DNA from: Pseudomonadota bacterium
Lineage (GTDB): Bacteria > Chloroflexota > UBA6077 > JAJPGT01
Assembly (NCBI GenBank): GCA_021325655.1
Contig: JAJPGT010000025.1
Location: 61,546-125,545 of the forward strand
DNA: 64,000 nt
Reading direction: 5' to 3'
The position numbers and the translations under genes were made by a program. This document shows positions 25,375-35,098 of the stretch, one piece after another (the first letter of the stretch is position 1; each line of letters begins with the position of its first letter). Under the pieces are notes generated by a model. The model was given only the letters and a program-made list of their open reading frames with translations, ran no database searches and had not been told where the DNA came from.

Positions 25375-26436
25375 ATGAGCAAGCGCCGCCTCTCGGAAGC
25401 GCGGCCGCGGCGCACGCCGCCGACGATCCACGACGTCGCCTGGCTGGCGCAGGTCTCCAAGTCGACCGTCTCGAACGTGATCCGCGGGATGCCGGCGGTC
25501 TCCCCGGCCACGCGCCGCCGCGTGATCGAGGCAATCGAGCATCTCGGCTACCGCCCGAACGTGTTGGCGCGGCAGCTCGTCCAGCAGCGGACGACGATCC
25601 TGGGCGTGATCGTCGGCGACCTGGGCAACCCCTTTTACGCCGAAATGGCCAAGCTGCTGGAGCGCCACGCCTTCAGCCGCGGCTACACCACCATGTTCTG
25701 CAACACCGAAGGGGACGACGAGAGCGAGCTGGCCGGGCTGGAGACGCTGCTCCAGCATCGTGTCGCCGGTCTGATCTTCCTGGACGTCGCCGGGCAGCCG
25801 AGCACGGTGCAGCAGGCGCTCGCTCGGGTGCCAGCGGTGTTCGTCGGCTTCCGCGAAGAGTGGGGCGACTCCGTCTCCTCCAACGACGAGTACGGCGCCC
25901 GGCTCGCCTGCGAGCACCTGCTTGCGCTGGGCCACCGCCGGCTGGCGTTCCTCACCACGCCGGTAGAGCAGCGGGCTGACCAGGCCCGCCTGCACGGTTT
26001 TCGCCAGGCGCTCGCCCTGGCGGGCGTCGGCCCCGGGCGGGTGGCCATCTGGGAGCCGCCCGCCGACCAGGCCCGGGTCGACGGCAGCCCTCTGCCACTC
26101 CGCCAGCTCTTCACCGGGCCGTACGCGGTGACCGGCGTATTCGCCTCCAACGATCTGACCGCGATCGACCTGCTAGAGTTCTGCGACCGGGTGGGAGTTC
26201 GGATTCCAGAGGACGTGAGCCTGGTGGGGTTCGACGACGTCCCGCTGGCCGGCCTGGCCCGCATCTCGCTCACGACGATCGCACAACCAAGGGACGAGCT
26301 GGCCCGGCTGGGCGTGGAAACGCTCATCGACCGCCTGACCGGCCAGCACAGCGGCCCGCCGCGCCACCGGCTGGTCGACGTTCACCTGGTCGTGCGCGCC
26401 ACCACCGCCCCGCCGCGCGCCGCCAGCGGCGGCTGA
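25375..26436 (+). CDS. LacI-family transcriptional regulator
   Basis: A 353-residue repressor: HTH with hinge at residues 17-70 (TIHDVAWLAQVSKSTVSNVI and YRPNVLARQL) followed by a periplasmic-binding-protein-like sugar sensor domain (GVIVGDLGNPFYAEMAK; VSLVGFDDVPLAGL). ATG 25375 is preferred; GTG 25345 overlaps the previous stop and adds a non-conserved tail. As last gene of the operon whose promoter carries GTGGAACGTTCCAC, it most likely represses its own operon until a sugar or intermediate binds. Confidence 0.93.
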   Translation: MSKRRLSEARPRRTPPTIHDVAWLAQVSKSTVSNVIRGMPAVSPATRRRVIEAIEHLGYRPNVLARQLVQQRTTILGVIVGDLGNPFYAEMAKLLERHAFSRGYTTMFCNTEGDDESELAGLETLLQHRVAGLIFLDVAGQPSTVQQALARVPAVFVGFREEWGDSVSSNDEYGARLACEHLLALGHRRLAFLTTPVEQRADQARLHGFRQALALAGVGPGRVAIWEPPADQARVDGSPLPLRQLFTGPYAVTGVFASNDLTAIDLLEFCDRVGVRIPEDVSLVGFDDVPLAGLARISLTTIAQPRDELARLGVETLIDRLTGQHSGPPRHRLVDVHLVVRATTAPPRAASGG

Positions 26437-26616
26437 CGCGCGGGGAACACCACCGCTCGCTGCCTCGCAGCCAGCCCGACACCCACGGGTAGAGGAAGCC
26501 CGCCCCGGCTGCCGTGAGCATGGCTCCTGGAGCACGGCCGACCTCGCCCAGGTCCGCCGGGCCAGCGGTGATCCGCGGAGACACGACACGGCTGAGCCCG
26601 CCTCTGCCCGGGAGCG

Positions 26617-27486
26617 TCAGCCTGCCGGGACGCCCCGGCTGCTCGCCGTGGCCTGGCCGTGGTCGGCGAGCGCGGCGCGCAGCTCCTCGAGCGCCTGGTT
26701 GGCCGGCCAGCGCTCCTGAATCACCCGGCAGAGCGCGCGGGTGATCGCCATCGGGCTCGGATGCTGGAAGATGTTCCGGCCGACGGAGCAGCCGATCGCG
26801 CCGACCGCCACCGCCTGCTCCATGCGGGTTAGCAGCTCCGCATCGGACACCAGGGTGCCACCCGCGACCACTACCGGCTTGCCCGTAGCGCGCACGATCC
26901 GGCCGAAGGAGGCGGCATCCCCGCTCCAATTCACTTTCACGATGTCCGCCCCCAGCTCCGCGCACAGCCGGGCGTTGCGCAGCAGGTAGTCCACCCCGTA
27001 GGCGCTGCTTGCCTCGTGGAGCGTCTGGTAGGCGTTGGGGAACTCCGCCTCGGCGATAAACGGCATGCCCCAGCGCTCGCAGGCCTCGCCCACCGCGGAG
27101 GCATACTGGATCATCTCCCGCTCGTCCTCCCCGGCCAGGGCGACGTAGACCACCACGGCGTCCGCCCCGAGCGCCAGCGCCTCCTCCACCGACCCGATCG
27201 GGGTCACCAGTGGACCGGCCGGGCGCCCCGCGGCGGAGGCGGTCAGCATCAGCGCCAGGGACGTGTCCGGCCGGAACTCGGCGACGACCCGAGCGTACAT
27301 CCCGCGCCCGAGCATGAACACGTTGGCGCCCCCGGCGATCGCTTCTCGGACGCGCGCCTCCATGTCGGTGAGCCCCTCCAGGTAGCGCGGCGAGGTCATC
27401 CCGTGGTCCAGCGCGCAGATGATCGACGTCCCGCTGGCGGGCTCGATCAGGCGCTTCAGACGCATCTCCTTGCCGGCTCGTGACAC
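26617..27486 (-). CDS. class I aldolase, DeoC/LacD/FbaB-like family
   Basis: A 289-residue Schiff-base aldolase of the archaeal-type FBA/LsrF group. ICALDHGMTSP opens the barrel, ADIVKVNWSGD (about residue 190) carries the probable Schiff-base Lys, and VVVAGG and GCSVGRNIFQ form the phosphate site. GTG 27486 is chosen because GGAGGGAG lies upstream; the ATG at 27465 has its AAGGAG only one base away. Convergent with the LacI gene. It could cleave the phosphorylated end product of the sugar pathway encoded by the neighbours. Confidence 0.85.
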   Translation of the reverse strand: MSRAGKEMRLKRLIEPASGTSIICALDHGMTSPRYLEGLTDMEARVREAIAGGANVFMLGRGMYARVVAEFRPDTSLALMLTASAAGRPAGPLVTPIGSVEEALALGADAVVVYVALAGEDEREMIQYASAVGEACERWGMPFIAEAEFPNAYQTLHEASSAYGVDYLLRNARLCAELGADIVKVNWSGDAASFGRIVRATGKPVVVAGGTLVSDAELLTRMEQAVAVGAIGCSVGRNIFQHPSPMAITRALCRVIQERWPANQALEELRAALADHGQATASSRGVPAG

Positions 27487-27766
27487 CGCTCCCTCCCGGC
27501 GCCAGCCCTTCCCGGCTTGCAGCTCGGCCGCTCGCCGGCCCGGGCCAGGCACTGCTGGCCATCGTACTGGCCCGGCCACGCGCGCGCCAGCCCTCGCCTG
27601 CTGAGGCGCGGGACACGACTGCCAGGCGGGGGTAGGACCAGCCTCGGCAACGATTCGCCTCGGGACACTGGACACAGGCGCGGCCGCGGGGTACCGTGTG
27701 GGGCCTCGGCTTCACCGCCGCTGCAGACGGCCATCGCACTCCGGGTCCCGACCTCGAGAGGTGTGG

Positions 27767-28222
27767 ATGCTTGGACTCCTCCGCGCCATAACCTTCCTCA
27801 CCGCGGCCCTCGTGCTCGGCGGCTGCCAGCACCTCTCCTTGCCCACTGCACTGCAGCAGCGCTTGGCGGCGGAGCGCTACCAGGCCGCGGCTGAGCGCTA
27901 CGACCAGGAGCTGCGCGCCGCCAATGCCGAGCTCGCGCGGGGCAACCTGCTCCCAGCCTTCGCATCGCTCGCCAGCGCGGAGCATGCGTTCTCCGCGGAG
28001 CTCCGGGCTATCCCCTTCCCGGACAGCGCCCAGGAGCCGGCGCGACGCCTGATCGCCGACTCCGAACGGCTGGAAGCGCTGTACCGCCAGACCGCCATTC
28101 AGACAGACGCGGACAAGCTGGCGGAGCTGCTGAAGGCGATCGGCGAGGCGCGCCGGGCCAGCTCCGCCGATGCGCTCCAGGTGCGGGCAGCGCTGGGGCT
28201 GCCGGCCCCGGCTGGCCCGTAG
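27767..28222 (+). CDS. small putative lipoprotein
   Basis: A 151-residue protein with a lipobox-type signal peptide (FLTAALVLGGC, Cys at residue 22), then an alpha-helical, Ala/Glu/Arg-rich body with heptad-like leucines (QQRLAAERYQAAAERYDQEL and later segments), likely coiled coil. GAGAGGTG precedes the ATG. No recognised domain. It lies alone between oppositely oriented sugar genes; role unknown. Confidence 0.65.
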   Translation: MLGLLRAITFLTAALVLGGCQHLSLPTALQQRLAAERYQAAAERYDQELRAANAELARGNLLPAFASLASAEHAFSAELRAIPFPDSAQEPARRLIADSERLEALYRQTAIQTDADKLAELLKAIGEARRASSADALQVRAALGLPAPAGP

Positions 28223-28348
28223 CCGCCAGCGGCATCGGCCGAGCGCTCTCGAAGCGCCCGTTCCAGGCCCGAGCACGAGCGGCTCCCTGCCGCGCGGGCC
28301 TGCCGCCAGTCCGCCGTGCGGTCGTCGGCCCCGAGCGGCCCAGGCTGC

Positions 28349-30574
28349 TCAGCGCGCGGAGCGCGGGACGCCGAAGTGGAATAGCACGTTGCGGACGAGC
28401 TGGCGTATCCCCGGGTCGACGGCGAGCGCGCCGGTCAGCCCGATGCTGCCGGCGTTGAACACCCAGCCTCCGTTCGGGCGCTCCCAGAAGGCGATGTCTG
28501 CCCCATGGTTACGCTCGCGACCGTGCCACTCGATGTTGCGCTGGCCCAGCGCGCTGGCGAGGACAACCAGCCCCGGCAGCGGGTCGTCGCGCAGCCCAAC
28601 CGCGTCGGGCGCGGCGTCGAACTCGTAGCCGCTGGCCTTGGCTCCGTTGAGACTCGTCTCGCCGATGGTCCCCCGCGGGGTAATCGGCACCGGCTCCGGC
28701 TCGTGGAACAGGAAGTGGTCGGGGCGAAGCACGGTGAAGGCGCCGAAGTCGGTGGGGGTCCCATCGTCGACCATGCCCTGGGTGTCGAGCCCGAGCACCT
28801 CGTAGCCGGGGCGGCCGACCAGCGTGAACAGGCCGCCCGGGCGGCCATCGTCGCTGTGCCAGCGCTCACCCCACTCGCGTGGAGACAGCCAGCGGGGGTC
28901 GTCGCCCTGCACCGTCTTCCGACATTCCAGGACGGTCAGATCGTCGTTGAAGGTGGCGCGCCAGCAGAGCGTGTTGCCGGAGAGCGACAGCACCCGGCCC
29001 CCCTGGCGGAGAAAGGCATCGACCCCATCCCTGGCGGCGTCGGTCCAGTACTCGCTGTGCCCGACGATGACGAGCGCGCGGAAGTTGGCGAGGAGCTCCG
29101 GCTCGGCGTGCAGGTCGGTGTCGGTGATCACCTCGAACGGATAGCCCTCCGCGGCGAGCCAGGCCTCGGCATAGCGCTCGGGGCGAACCAGGTGCGAGTG
29201 GCGAGTGTGGGCAGCGCGGCGAGACTCGAAGCCATACGGGTCGGCTCGCGGGATCGGGGCGAGGGTCGGCACGTGGAAGAACGGGCGGCCGCTCAGGTGG
29301 ACCGAGTAGTACGACGCGGACAGGCCGGCCAGGCGGTGCCAGTCGGTCGGCCGCCGGCCGTAGGCGTACCAGGTGTTGGTCGCCAGCAGGAGCGCCACGC
29401 TGTCTGGCCGCCGCGGCCGGGTGCGCACCACAGCGAAGACGATCGGGGTAGCGGAGGCCGGGTCCTGCCCGGCGAGCTGGATACGGCCGGCGTACAGGCC
29501 GGAGTCGGCCTCCTCCGGCACGGTCCACTCGTCGGTCAGCGTCCACTCCGCGTCGACCAGGTCGTCGCTGGACAGCCGCAGCCCGTGTCCGCGATCGGGA
29601 TCGGCGGTGGGGTCATAGCCCGGGGTGCCCCGCGAGGCGTCATGGGCCGGCCCGCCGATCTGCCAGGTCCCGCCCTGGACGATCCGGCCATGCCGTCCGT
29701 GGCCAGAGACGTCGCGCACGCGCGCACCCCGCTCCTCATCCAGCGGCCAGGCGGCGTGCAGCGGCCCCAGCCCGAGGGCCGTGACGGCGGAGCGGCCGCG
29801 GTCGCCGGCCAGGCGGGCGATGGCCGGATCGTCCAGGGTGGTCGCAGCCACCAGCGGACCGGCTAGATCGCCATCCAGGAAGTCGTCGGCAGCGCCCTGC
29901 TCGGCGCTCGCCCCGATCCGCAGGCGGGCGGCCGGCCCGGGTTCGCTCAACGGGATCGGGCCGGGGGCGGTATAGGCGATCCGGCCGTCCACCAGGATCC
30001 GCACGCCAGCCTCGGCGATGCTCGCCGCGAGGTGCACCCAGCGCCCCAGGCGCTGGGCCAGCACGGGCTCGGTCAGGTGCAGCCATTCGTGGCGAAACAG
30101 CCCGCCATCGCCGGCGTAGGCGCCAACGCGCCCGAGATGGTCGACCAACAGCCCGAAGCGGCACGCCTCCGGGTAGTCCAGGTCGGTCAGGATCCCGAAC
30201 CAGGCCCACTGGATCGCATCGATCACGGGCAGGCGCCAGAGACGCAGCCAGGTGGCCAGCGTGAGCGGCCCGCGCGGGAGCGGCTCGCCCCCCACGAACA
30301 CGTACGAGCCGGCGGCGAGGGTCTGCGGAGTGGCCGTCGCGTGCTGGCGGCTGGAGAGCAGCGTAACGTCTGCCCGATCGGCCTGCTCATCCGCCGCTGG
30401 GTCGAGCAGCGCCCGCCGGCCCAGTTGGACGATCGAGAAGTCGTACGCCGCCGGCGCGTTCACCGCAAAGCGAACGGTCTGCCCAGGGCGGACCCCGATC
30501 CGGTCGACGTAGCCCGAGACACCTGGAACGGCAACCCGGCGGGCAGGTTCCGGACGGCCACGAGGCGCGGACAT
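28349..30574 (-). CDS. N,N-dimethylformamidase beta-subunit-like protein
   Basis: A 741-residue protein resembling the large subunit of dimethylformamidase. A concanavalin/LamG-like region (residues about 90-290, with ATWLRLWR and ILVDGRIAYT) is followed by the C-terminal DMFase domain (LLATNTWYAYGRRPTDWH, VITDTDLHAEPELL, VGHSEYWTDAARDGVDAF, GNTLCWRATF). No signal peptide and no small alpha subunit nearby, so the true substrate may not be dimethylformamide. AGGAGGAG fits ATG 30574 (6-base spacing) better than ATG 30580. Only 42 bases downstream of the sugar ABC ATPase gene, so probably in that operon. Confidence 0.8.
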   Translation of the reverse strand: MSAPRGRPEPARRVAVPGVSGYVDRIGVRPGQTVRFAVNAPAAYDFSIVQLGRRALLDPAADEQADRADVTLLSSRQHATATPQTLAAGSYVFVGGEPLPRGPLTLATWLRLWRLPVIDAIQWAWFGILTDLDYPEACRFGLLVDHLGRVGAYAGDGGLFRHEWLHLTEPVLAQRLGRWVHLAASIAEAGVRILVDGRIAYTAPGPIPLSEPGPAARLRIGASAEQGAADDFLDGDLAGPLVAATTLDDPAIARLAGDRGRSAVTALGLGPLHAAWPLDEERGARVRDVSGHGRHGRIVQGGTWQIGGPAHDASRGTPGYDPTADPDRGHGLRLSSDDLVDAEWTLTDEWTVPEEADSGLYAGRIQLAGQDPASATPIVFAVVRTRPRRPDSVALLLATNTWYAYGRRPTDWHRLAGLSASYYSVHLSGRPFFHVPTLAPIPRADPYGFESRRAAHTRHSHLVRPERYAEAWLAAEGYPFEVITDTDLHAEPELLANFRALVIVGHSEYWTDAARDGVDAFLRQGGRVLSLSGNTLCWRATFNDDLTVLECRKTVQGDDPRWLSPREWGERWHSDDGRPGGLFTLVGRPGYEVLGLDTQGMVDDGTPTDFGAFTVLRPDHFLFHEPEPVPITPRGTIGETSLNGAKASGYEFDAAPDAVGLRDDPLPGLVVLASALGQRNIEWHGRERNHGADIAFWERPNGGWVFNAGSIGLTGALAVDPGIRQLVRNVLFHFGVPRSAR

Positions 30575-30616
30575 GCGCATCTCCTCCTCACGACGTGGGG
30601 CAGCGCCGGGTCTCGG

Positions 30617-31453
30617 CTACCTGGAAGAGTCAGCCGGGCTCGGCGCGGCCGAGCCCACGGATTGTTTGAGCGCTTCCAGCTCCTGGGTCAGCTTCTCGAG
30701 CTCGGCGCCGCCACCCATCAGGCCAAGCAGACGCTCCGGCCGCAGCTCGGCCTTTGTGAAGGTCCCGAGGCTTCGACCGCGGTCGAGCACGGTAAACCGG
30801 TCGCCCACCGGGTAGGCGTGGTTCGGATTGTGGGTGATCAGGATCAGGCCCACGCCCCGCGCTCGCGCCTGGACGATGTAGCGCAGGACGATCGCCGCCT
30901 CCTTGACCCCAAGCGCCGAGGTGGGCTCGTCAAGAATGATCACCCGAGCGCCGAAGTAGATCGCCCGGGCAATCGCCAGGGACTGACGCTCCCCGCCGGA
31001 GAGTGTGCCCGCTAACTGCGACGTGTCCCGCAGGTCGATCCCCATCTTCAGCAGCTCTTCATGGGCGATGCGATCGGCCAGCCGGCGGTCGAACTGGCGC
31101 AGCGGCCCCCAGCCCTTCGTCGGTTCGGAGCCCAGGAAGAAGTTCCGGGAGACCGACATCAGCGGCAGGACCGCCAGGTCCTGGTACACCGTAGCGATCC
31201 CGCGCTCCCGCGCATCGTGCGCGAATCGGAAATGCACCGCTTCGCCATCCACGAACACCTGCCCCCTGTCTGGCGGGAAGACGCCCGACAGGATCTTGAT
31301 GAGCGTGGACTTGCCTGCCCCGTTGTCGCCCAGCAGGCAGACCACTTCCCCGGCGTGAACGCTGATGGAGACATCTTCCAGGGCAACCACGCTCCCGAAG
31401 TACTTCGAGACGTTGCGGGCTTCCAGAATTGGCGTCCGATTGCTGTTCACCAC
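30617..31453 (-). CDS. sugar ABC importer ATPase (single domain)
   Basis: A 278-residue carbohydrate-uptake ATPase of the CUT2 type but with one nucleotide domain, like FrcA, unlike the double-domain RbsA. Walker [10 protein letters not shown] (residue 42), signature [10 protein letters not shown], Walker [13 protein letters not shown], switch His in LITHN. A Leu/Glu-rich tail follows ([14 protein letters not shown]). GGAGGG precedes the tandem GTG codons. It is 9 bases after the permease stop. Confidence 0.93.
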   Translation of the reverse strand: MVNSNRTPILEARNVSKYFGSVVALEDVSISVHAGEVVCLLGDNGAGKSTLIKILSGVFPPDRGQVFVDGEAVHFRFAHDARERGIATVYQDLAVLPLMSVSRNFFLGSEPTKGWGPLRQFDRRLADRIAHEELLKMGIDLRDTSQLAGTLSGGERQSLAIARAIYFGARVIILDEPTSALGVKEAAIVLRYIVQARARGVGLILITHNPNHAYPVGDRFTVLDRGRSLGTFTKAELRPERLLGLMGGGAELEKLTQELEALKQSVGSAAPSPADSSR

Positions 31454-31462
31454 CGCCCTCCA

Positions 31463-32503
31463 TCAGCGCCGCGTCGACGCAGCGCGAAGGCGCACATACT
31501 GATTGAGGAGTACCGCGCTGAGCAAAATCAGAGCCAGACAGACCTTGTACCACTCGGCATCGACCGCGGCGAAGAACAACCCCTGCTGGGTGATGGCGAG
31601 CGTGAGCGCCCCGAATATCGTGCCGATAATGGTTCCGTAGCCTCCGCTCAAGAGGGTTCCGCCAATCACGGCAGTGATAATCGCCTCGAACTCCTTCTGC
31701 ACACCCCGATTGGCGTCCGCGCTGCCCACGGCGATCACCTGGATGCAGGCCAGGAGGCAGGATGCTGCCGCGGTGCTCATGAACAGAACGATCTTCACCC
31801 GGTCGACCGGCACACCCAGATTCCTGGCCGCGGTCGCCGAGCCCCCGGTTCCGAAGATCCAGTTGCCGAACTGCGTCCTCATCAGCACCCAGTGGCAAAT
31901 CACGGCCACCAGCACCCACCAGAGAATCACGATGGAAAATCCGCTCACGCTCGAGTTGAACAGGCTCGCCACAACGTCACCGGTTGTATGCTGGTCGAGT
32001 CCACCAACAACCGTCTTTCCAGTCAGCAGACGTGCCATCGCCAGCGCTAATCCGCGCAGTCCGAAGAGGCTTGCCAGGGTAATAATGAACGACGGAAGGC
32101 CGGTTCTGACCACAAGGAGACCGTTGAGGAATCCGATCACGAGCGCAAAAAAGAATGCCGCCAGCACTCCTGCCCAGACAGGCCAGTTGAACTGGGCGAC
32201 GGTGAGCGCGAGAATCATGCCGGTCGCGCCGACCATCGAGCCCATGGAGAGGTCGAACTCGCCGGCGATAATCAGCAACGATGCAACCGCTCCAATGATC
32301 CCGAGCTGCGCCGCGATCTCCAGGTAGTTCGCTGTTCCCTTCACCGTCATGAAGCCACGATGCCCGGCGACGATCGCGAAGAACGCCCAGACGAGGATCG
32401 TGCCGAGGACCGCCGCCAGCTCGGGGCGAGCCAGGGACCGGCGAAAGCCGCTGACCCGGCGAACCCGTTCGTCGGCTCGGACTGCGACGTCGGCTGTACC
32501 CAT
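31463..32503 (-). CDS. sugar ABC importer permease (CUT2, RbsC-like)
   Basis: A 346-residue polytopic protein with about 10 hydrophobic segments. Characteristic CUT2 stretches: LLIIAGEFDLSMGSMVG (residue 77), GLPSFIITLASLFGLRGLAL and GTGGSATAARNLGVPVDRVK. Forms the membrane channel with the neighbouring ATPase and binding protein. ATG 32503 is chosen as GGAGG lies 6 bases upstream. Confidence 0.93.
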   Translation of the reverse strand: MGTADVAVRADERVRRVSGFRRSLARPELAAVLGTILVWAFFAIVAGHRGFMTVKGTANYLEIAAQLGIIGAVASLLIIAGEFDLSMGSMVGATGMILALTVAQFNWPVWAGVLAAFFFALVIGFLNGLLVVRTGLPSFIITLASLFGLRGLALAMARLLTGKTVVGGLDQHTTGDVVASLFNSSVSGFSIVILWWVLVAVICHWVLMRTQFGNWIFGTGGSATAARNLGVPVDRVKIVLFMSTAAASCLLACIQVIAVGSADANRGVQKEFEAIITAVIGGTLLSGGYGTIIGTIFGALTLAITQQGLFFAAVDAEWYKVCLALILLSAVLLNQYVRLRAASTRR

Positions 32504-32583
32504 GACCACCTCCGGTGAGAACGGGGAGCGGGGCCGGTGGATCTCCCGGCCCCTTCCACCAGATCCGCCTCGGCCCAGGCGCG

Positions 32584-33585
32584 CTAGCGGATCCCTTGCT
32601 GCGACAGGGCCAGGACGCTCGCCGCCGTATCCTTCGTCACGAAGTTGGGGCCGCTCAGGATCGCCTGTCCGCCACCCGGCATCAGCAGGTACTGCTTGTA
32701 GAGCATGAGGAACACGATCGGCAGGTAGCCCTGCAGGAACTGCTGCTGGTCGATCGCGAACTGCATGTCGCCCGACTCCAGCGCCTGGAGGGTGTCCGGG
32801 CCGAGGTCGAAGGTCGCGAACTTCACCTGCGGCAGCCGCTCGGCCGCCTTCAGCGCCTTGAGGGTCGGCACCGCGCCGTCCGGCCCCATGGTCACCACCC
32901 CGTCGATCGTCGGATCGGCCTGGAGCGACGCCGCCACGGCGTTCTGGACCCCCACCGGATCTCCGGTTGGGGCGGCCAGCACCTTCATCTTCCCGCCGGA
33001 CTCGGCCAGGCCCTTGGTCAGGCCATCGCAGCGGGTATCGAGCGCAGCGTTGCCGACTTCATCGTTCACGCAGATCGCGTTCTTCACTCCCATCGCGCCC
33101 AGACGCCGGCCGCCGGCCAGGCCGGCCACGGCCTCGTCCGAGCCAACATGGGTGAGGATGCCGAACTGCTGGAACACGTCGCCGCCCGAGTTCATCGAGA
33201 CCACGGGAATGCCGGCGTCGACAGCCTTCTTGATATGCGGCCCGAGCGCGCTGGGGTCGGGAATCGACACCACTAGCCCATCCGGCTTGCTCGCCACCGC
33301 AGCATCGATCAGCTCGCCCATCCGCACCATGTCGAACGTCTCGGGCGAGTTGTACTCCACGTTGACACACAAGTCCTTCTGCGCTTGCCGCACCCCGTTC
33401 TGGACGACAGCCCAGAAGTTCGACGTCGCCTGGCCATGGGTGACCACGACGATCCGCACGTCCTTCATGGTCGCGCAGTCCGCTGCCGCGCCGGTTCCCG
33501 AAGCCGCGACTGCCAGTACCTGCGAGAACAGCCCAGCAACCAGGGCCAGGATAGCTACCACCACCAGCCCGCGAGAGATCCTCAT
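32584..33585 (-). CDS. sugar ABC importer substrate-binding protein
   Basis: A 333-residue periplasmic-binding-protein type I (Peripla_BP_4) solute receptor. Sec signal peptide at residues 1-30 (GLVVVAILALVAGLFSQVLA), no lipobox Cys. Binding-fold features: FWAVVQNGVRQAQ, GLVVSIPDPSALGPHIKKAV, GIPVVSMNSGGD and IDGVVTMGPDGA. ATG 33585 has GAGAGG upstream. First gene of the four-gene transporter/DMFase operon. Ligand unknown, but CUT2 systems carry pentoses, hexoses or inositol. Confidence 0.92.
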   Translation of the reverse strand: MRISRGLVVVAILALVAGLFSQVLAVAASGTGAAADCATMKDVRIVVVTHGQATSNFWAVVQNGVRQAQKDLCVNVEYNSPETFDMVRMGELIDAAVASKPDGLVVSIPDPSALGPHIKKAVDAGIPVVSMNSGGDVFQQFGILTHVGSDEAVAGLAGGRRLGAMGVKNAICVNDEVGNAALDTRCDGLTKGLAESGGKMKVLAAPTGDPVGVQNAVAASLQADPTIDGVVTMGPDGAVPTLKALKAAERLPQVKFATFDLGPDTLQALESGDMQFAIDQQQFLQGYLPIVFLMLYKQYLLMPGGGQAILSGPNFVTKDTAASVLALSQQGIR

Positions 33586-33787
33586 CTTGCGCCTCTCACC
33601 CCTACGTGTCGGGGACGAATCGCGTCCCCGGGTGGCCCAGAGCTTCCGCGTCCAAACCGTTCGCTCCCGTTCCCCACACCTCCCCGCCAACGGCGTGCCG
33701 CAATCTCGGCCTCCGGATAGGCACGACCGTGAGGATTACCGATAGCTGCAGGACATGGTGACGCAATGAGAGCGTGGGATTTGAGGC

Positions 33788-33837
33788 GCCAGAAAGATCG
33801 ATTCTGGCAATAGAACCGCACGTCTCCCCGCCTCCAA
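33788..33837 (-). promoter_or_regulatory. promoter and inverted-repeat operator, sugar ABC operon
   Basis: On the minus strand TTGGAG (33837-33832), 17 bases, TCTATT (33814-33809), directly followed by the inverted repeat GCCAGAA-N7-TTCTGGC (33808-33788). The repeat sits where a repressor would block transcription start. The leader to the first gene would be about 200 bases. It differs from the palindrome at 20895, so another regulator may act here. Confidence 0.45.
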
Positions 33838-34312
33838 CATCGGGTCTGGCATGGCCAGGTCAACACCGGGCCGTTACTAACAAGGGCTCTACCGACGCTG
33901 AGGTCCTGCGCATTCCGTGTTATCGCTGGAAACATCGGGGTGCCGCATCCCCGCCGGCTTCGGCGAGAACCCCGCGGTTGAGATGGACGCTAGCGCTCCA
34001 TCCGGGCTAATGGTCGCAACAAACTCGTCGGAACGTTGGGACGTCCACTCGCCGACTTCGCGCCGATGTGCACGCTCCGCCACGCTAGCAGAGTGCCGAA
34101 CCCCTGTCAAGAACTCCTGCTCGAAATCCGTTCTTGCTCAGCGATTATGTCCGATTTTATTGCTCAGTTATTTCGTCCAGAGACGCGCGGCCTGAGGGTG
34201 GTCAGCATTGTGGAGACCGCGCCACCAGTCGAGGATCCATCCCGTTCGATCCAGGCGTTGGCAGGGCACCTCCGGGTGCCTGGTGGAACGGCTGGTTTGG
34301 TGGTCAGGGCGG
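33838..34312. other. intergenic stretch without a clear gene
   Basis: Together with 33586-33787 this makes a gap of more than 700 bases. Several short frames exist on both strands but none has a ribosome-binding site or recognisable sequence. I see no RNA gene. Confidence 0.5.
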
Positions 34313-34318
34313 TAGACT
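34313..34318 (+). promoter_or_regulatory. -10 hexamer of a probable leaderless gene
   Basis: TAGACT ends 5 bases before ATG 34324 and 11 before the alternative ATG 34330. No Shine-Dalgarno sequence is present. Confidence 0.35.
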
Positions 34319-34323
34319 ATCGC

Positions 34324-34989
34324 ATGCAGATGCCCTCGCCGGCCGACGCCCCCGAGCATCCACACCCCGCGCCTGGTGTCCCGCGCTGGCCGGCCGCCGT
34401 TGCCCTCCTCCTGATCGGCGGCATCTACTTACTGGTGTCCGAGCGGCTCACGCTCGGGCCGCCGTGGCTGCTCCTCCTGGTCATTGTGGTGCTGCTCCCG
34501 GCGCTGCGAGTGGCGAGGCTACGCGGCCGCCACGACCTGACCCGCCGGATCGGACTGGCACTCATCAGCCTGGTCACGCTGGCCGTCGTTGTCAGCACCA
34601 TCTCCCTGGTGATCGAGCTCACCCGAAGGAATCTCCCCCCGCAGACGCTGCTGCAGGGCGCGGCGCTGATCTGGGTGGTCAACGTGCTGACGTTCGCGGT
34701 CTGGTACTGGGAGATCGATGGGGGAGGACCGGGTCAGCGACACCGCGATCGCCATGCCAGCACGGATTTCCTGTTCCCGCAGCTCGCGGCGCCCGACAGC
34801 GCGATCCGGCAGGGCTGGTCGCCCGGCTTCCTGGACTACCTCTTCCTGGCGTTCAACACCAGCACCGCCTTCAGTCCCACCGACACGATGGTGCTCTCGC
34901 GGCGCGCGAAGGCGCTCATGATGCTGCAATCGCTGATCTCGCTGCTGACCATCGCGGTGCTGGTGGCGCGCGCGATCAACACCCTCTGA
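34324..34989 (+). CDS. conserved membrane protein of unknown function
   Basis: A 221-residue protein with five or so hydrophobic helices. The conserved block WYWEIDGGGPGQRH (about residue 135), DFLFPQ and the C-terminal DYLFLAFNTSTAFSPTDTMVL belong to a bacterial membrane family resembling DUF1345, where the last part looks like a pore-loop and selectivity segment of channel proteins. A channel role is inference only. ATG 34324 or 34330 is the start; both lie just after a -10 hexamer. Confidence 0.7.
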   Translation: MQMPSPADAPEHPHPAPGVPRWPAAVALLLIGGIYLLVSERLTLGPPWLLLLVIVVLLPALRVARLRGRHDLTRRIGLALISLVTLAVVVSTISLVIELTRRNLPPQTLLQGAALIWVVNVLTFAVWYWEIDGGGPGQRHRDRHASTDFLFPQLAAPDSAIRQGWSPGFLDYLFLAFNTSTAFSPTDTMVLSRRAKALMMLQSLISLLTIAVLVARAINTL

Positions 34990-35098
34990 TGCCCTGCCGA
35001 GCGGCAACGCGCCGCGCACGGGCAGGGGACAAGGCCCCGCGCTCCAGACGAGCCACGCCGACAGCCTGCCCCGAGCGTGCTCTCACGGGCAGGCGGTC

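Noticed and set aside
33889..34110. A 73-codon minus-strand frame in the gap before the membrane protein gene
   Set aside because: No ribosome-binding site, mixed codon use and no recognisable motif.
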